From assembly GCA_023421635.1 (NCBI GenBank), contig JAEZSU010000334.1, positions 1-7,788 on the forward strand: a stretch of 7,788 nt of DNA, given 5' to 3'. A program made the position numbers and the translations under genes. The notes under the pieces were generated by a model. The model saw only the letters and a list, made by a program, of their open reading frames with translations, was not told the DNA's origin and did not search any database. The number at the start of each line of letters is the position of its first letter. Within the stretch, counting starts at the first letter, position 1. Shown piece by piece: positions 6,789 to 7,788 of the stretch. This stretch comes from Actinomycetes bacterium (GTDB taxonomy: Bacteria > Actinomycetota > Actinomycetes > Actinomycetales > Microbacteriaceae).

Positions 6789-6803
6789 TCGAACAGCGTT
6801 CGG
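6789..6803 (+). promoter_or_regulatory. Operator copy 1 (TCGAAC-nnn-GTTCGA type)
   Basis: TCGAACAGCGTTCGG: palindromic arms TCGAAC/GTTCGG around a 3-bp spacer, with the last base off consensus. It is the copy nearest the exporter start codon, its edge about 18 nt upstream of the ATG. Binding there could block transcription or the early transcript of the exporter. The size and dyad are typical of TetR-family operators. Confidence 0.7.
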
Positions 6804-6831
6804 TTGTCGAACACCGTTCGAACAGTAGAAC
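6804..6831 (+). promoter_or_regulatory. Candidate promoter of the second TetR gene
   Basis: TTGTCG (6804-6809, 4 of 6 to TTGACA) and TAGAAC (6826-6831, 4 of 6 to TATAAT) are separated by 16 nt. The start would be near 6838, with a leader of about 55 nt. Both hexamers are overlapped by operator copies 2 and 3. Confidence 0.4.
6807..6821 (+). promoter_or_regulatory. Operator copy 2, central and most symmetric
   Basis: TCGAACACCGTTCGA has perfect TCGAAC/GTTCGA arms around ACC. Its centre (6814) is also the centre of the larger dyad formed by copies 1 and 3. It overlaps the candidate -35 of the TetR gene (6804-6809). Confidence 0.75.
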
Positions 6832-6850
6832 GTTGTTCGAGAACACGCAA
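6822..6850 (-). promoter_or_regulatory. Weak candidate promoter of the exporter
   Basis: On the minus strand TTGCGT (6845-6850) and TACTGT (6822-6827) are spaced by 17 nt, each matching only 3 of 6 consensus bases. It would lie face to face with the TetR promoter and place operator copies 1 and 2 just downstream of or at the start site. Spacing is ideal but the hexamers are poor. Confidence 0.25.
6826..6840 (-). promoter_or_regulatory. Operator copy 3, inverted orientation
   Basis: Read on the minus strand it is TCGAACAACGTTCTA, sharing 12 of 15 positions or more with copies 1 and 2, with one imperfect outer arm. It overlaps the candidate -10 of the TetR gene (6826-6831), so occupancy would be expected to give autorepression. 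Confidence 0.7.
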
Positions 6851-6893
6851 GAGCCTCCCCGCCCGCACGACGCCGGTGTGGTGGGATGGGTCC

Positions 6894-7619
6894 ATGGCAA
6901 CAGCCCCGCAGCGTGGTGAGGCTCCCCCGCGATCGCCCGGTCCGCGCACGCGTTCCCGGGCCTCGCACTCCCTGGAGTCCGTGCTCTCCGGTGCCGTCGG
7001 GATCCTCGACGAGTCCGGCCCCGCGGGGCTGACGATCCGCGCCCTCGCCACCCGGCTGGGGGGCGGCGCCGCCAGCGTGTACTGGTACGTCTCGGGGCGG
7101 GAGGAGCTCCTCAACCTCGCGGCGGACTGGGTGCTCGCGGGCGTCCTCGAGGCGACGAAGGATGCGGGTGCCGGCGACCCGATCGACGACCTCCGCCACA
7201 TCGCCGTCGCGACGTTCGACGCGATCGTGGACCGGCCGTGGCTCGGCGGCTACGTCCTGCGGGACACCGCGGTCCAGACGCACTCGGTGCAGCTGTACGA
7301 ACGCATCGGCGAGCAGGTCATGCGCCTCGGACTCACGCCGCGCCAGACGTTCCATGCGACCTCCGCGCTCGTCGGCTTCGTGATCGGCATCGCCGCCGAC
7401 ATGGGGCAGGAGCCACCCGCCGCCGGCGGCTCGGGACCCGCCGGCGCGATGGCCGAGGCGACCGCCCAGTGGCGCGCGCTCGACCCAGCCCGGTTCCCCT
7501 TCATCCACCACATCCTCGAGGAGTTCGAGGGCCACGACGACCGCGAGCTGTTCCTCGGCGGCCTCGATCTCCTCCTCGCCGGGCTCCGGCTCCAGGCGGA
7601 CGCGAAACGACGTGCCTGA
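6894..7619 (+). CDS. TetR-family regulator, probable repressor of the divergent exporter
   Basis: A 241-residue protein. After a Pro/Arg-rich N-terminal extension of about 25 residues comes the TetR DNA-binding domain: SVLSGAVGILDESGPAGLTI (29-48) and helix-turn-helix ALATRLGGGAASVYWYV (50-66). SVYWYV followed by REELL resembles the tetracycline-repressor branch (LYWHV...RALL), and the long C-terminal domain fits that branch's regulatory domain. The ligand is unknown but likely a substrate of the exporter. The ATG at 6894 has only a G-rich run (GGTGGGATGGG) upstream, a weak ribosome site. Its promoter region is packed with three palindromic sites, implying autoregulation. Its 3' end overlaps the start of the next regulator gene by 8 nt, so the two are probably co-transcribed. 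Confidence 0.92.
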   Translation: MATAPQRGEAPPRSPGPRTRSRASHSLESVLSGAVGILDESGPAGLTIRALATRLGGGAASVYWYVSGREELLNLAADWVLAGVLEATKDAGAGDPIDDLRHIAVATFDAIVDRPWLGGYVLRDTAVQTHSVQLYERIGEQVMRLGLTPRQTFHATSALVGFVIGIAADMGQEPPAAGGSGPAGAMAEATAQWRALDPARFPFIHHILEEFEGHDDRELFLGGLDLLLAGLRLQADAKRRA

Positions 7620-7788
7620 GCCCGGCATCCTTTCGACGAAGCTGCATGTGCCGCGACCGCGGGCTGCGAGCATCGTCAGACCGCGCCTGGTGCGGATGCT
7701 GGCGAGCGACGCGGCCGCGGTGACCCTGGTCGCCGCGCCCGCCGGGTTCGGCAAGACCACCGCCGTCGTCGAGTGGCTGGCATCCGAC
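7612..7788 (+). CDS. N-terminus of a large LuxR/MalT-type (LAL) ATP-binding regulator (3' end outside window)
   Basis: The first 59 codons are open to the window edge. The peptide has LSTKLHVPRPR followed by VRPRLVRML and then VTLVAAPAGFGKTTAVVEWLA, whose Walker A is APAGFGKTT. This 'TKL-x-x-P, V-x-RPRL, L-x-APAGFGKTT' layout is characteristic of large MalT-like STAND regulators with a C-terminal LuxR helix-turn-helix, commonly around 900 residues. I place the start at GTG 7612-7614. It is followed two codons later by the family's N-terminal motif, and there is no better start upstream in frame. A purine-rich AGGCGGA (7594-7600) lies 11 nt before it, which is long, so translation may depend on coupling to the TetR gene it overlaps by 8 nt. 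The inducer and targets cannot be told from this fragment. Confidence 0.85.
   Translation, partial: MPEPGILSTKLHVPRPRAASIVRPRLVRMLASDAAAVTLVAAPAGFGKTTAVVEWLASD

Larger units (their letters stand above)
6771..6893. promoter_or_regulatory. Divergent control region between exporter and second TetR gene
   Basis: This 123-nt gap has a lower-GC core (about 6780-6850) packed with TTCGAAC/GTTCGA words, described separately as three operator copies. The remainder (6851-6893) is the GC-rich leader of the TetR gene. The arrangement is the standard one for a TetR repressor controlling both itself and a divergently transcribed efflux pump. Confidence 0.75.

Noticed and set aside
5865..6893. Extension of the second TetR frame back through the exporter gene
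   Set aside because: It is antisense to an unmistakable MFS transporter, and the translation is Glu/Asp/Arg/Gly-rich shadow sequence. The HTH domain fits a start at 6894.
7238..7723. Alternative plus-strand open frame over the end of the TetR gene and the LAL start
   Set aside because: It is in a different phase from both. The TetR C-terminus and the APAGFGKTT Walker A of the LAL frame are the conserved readings.

Overview
The window is high-GC DNA (roughly two thirds or more G+C by eye) with dense short-spaced genes, GTG/ATG starts and strong third-position GC bias. Together with the gene families present this suggests an actinobacterium. The style, including very frequent GGATGC/GCATCC words, resembles Microbacteriaceae such as Microbacterium, but that placement is an inference from composition. 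No RNA gene, insertion sequence, CRISPR array or origin was seen.

Layout, left to right. (1) Positions 3-107 hold the last 34 codons of a plus-strand regulator, probably an XRE-type protein with an MmyB-like C-terminal domain. (2) Positions 148-3111 on the minus strand are a two-gene gad operon: gadB (glutamate decarboxylase) then gadC (glutamate/GABA antiporter), 12 nt apart. Together they import glutamate, consume a cytoplasmic proton by decarboxylation and export GABA, the classic amino-acid-dependent acid-resistance cycle. (3) A 264-nt divergent intergenic region (3112-3375) contains a sharply AT-rich island with a 16-bp near-palindrome and a plausible plus-strand promoter. (4) Positions 3376-5252 on the plus strand hold a membrane-anchored pectinacetylesterase/Notum-like serine hydrolase followed after 35 nt by a TetR-type regulator. 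(5) A 36-nt convergent gap with hairpin potential separates that regulator from a minus-strand 14-TM MFS drug-type exporter (5289-6770). (6) A 123-nt divergent region (6771-6893) separates the exporter from a second TetR-type regulator (6894-7619). It holds three copies of a 15-bp palindromic site arranged as one larger dyad. (7) The second TetR gene overlaps by 8 nt the GTG start of a large LuxR/MalT-type (LAL) ATP-binding regulator that runs off the right edge.

Functionally the window combines a complete acid-stress/GABA module with a locally regulated efflux module (exporter, divergent TetR and operators), with the esterase-TetR pair between them. I see no clearly new multi-gene system. 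The strongest unexplained signals are the triple-operator dyad at 6786-6843, the AT-rich palindromic island at 3300-3345, and the pairing of an anchored Notum-like hydrolase with its own TetR gene opposite gadBC.
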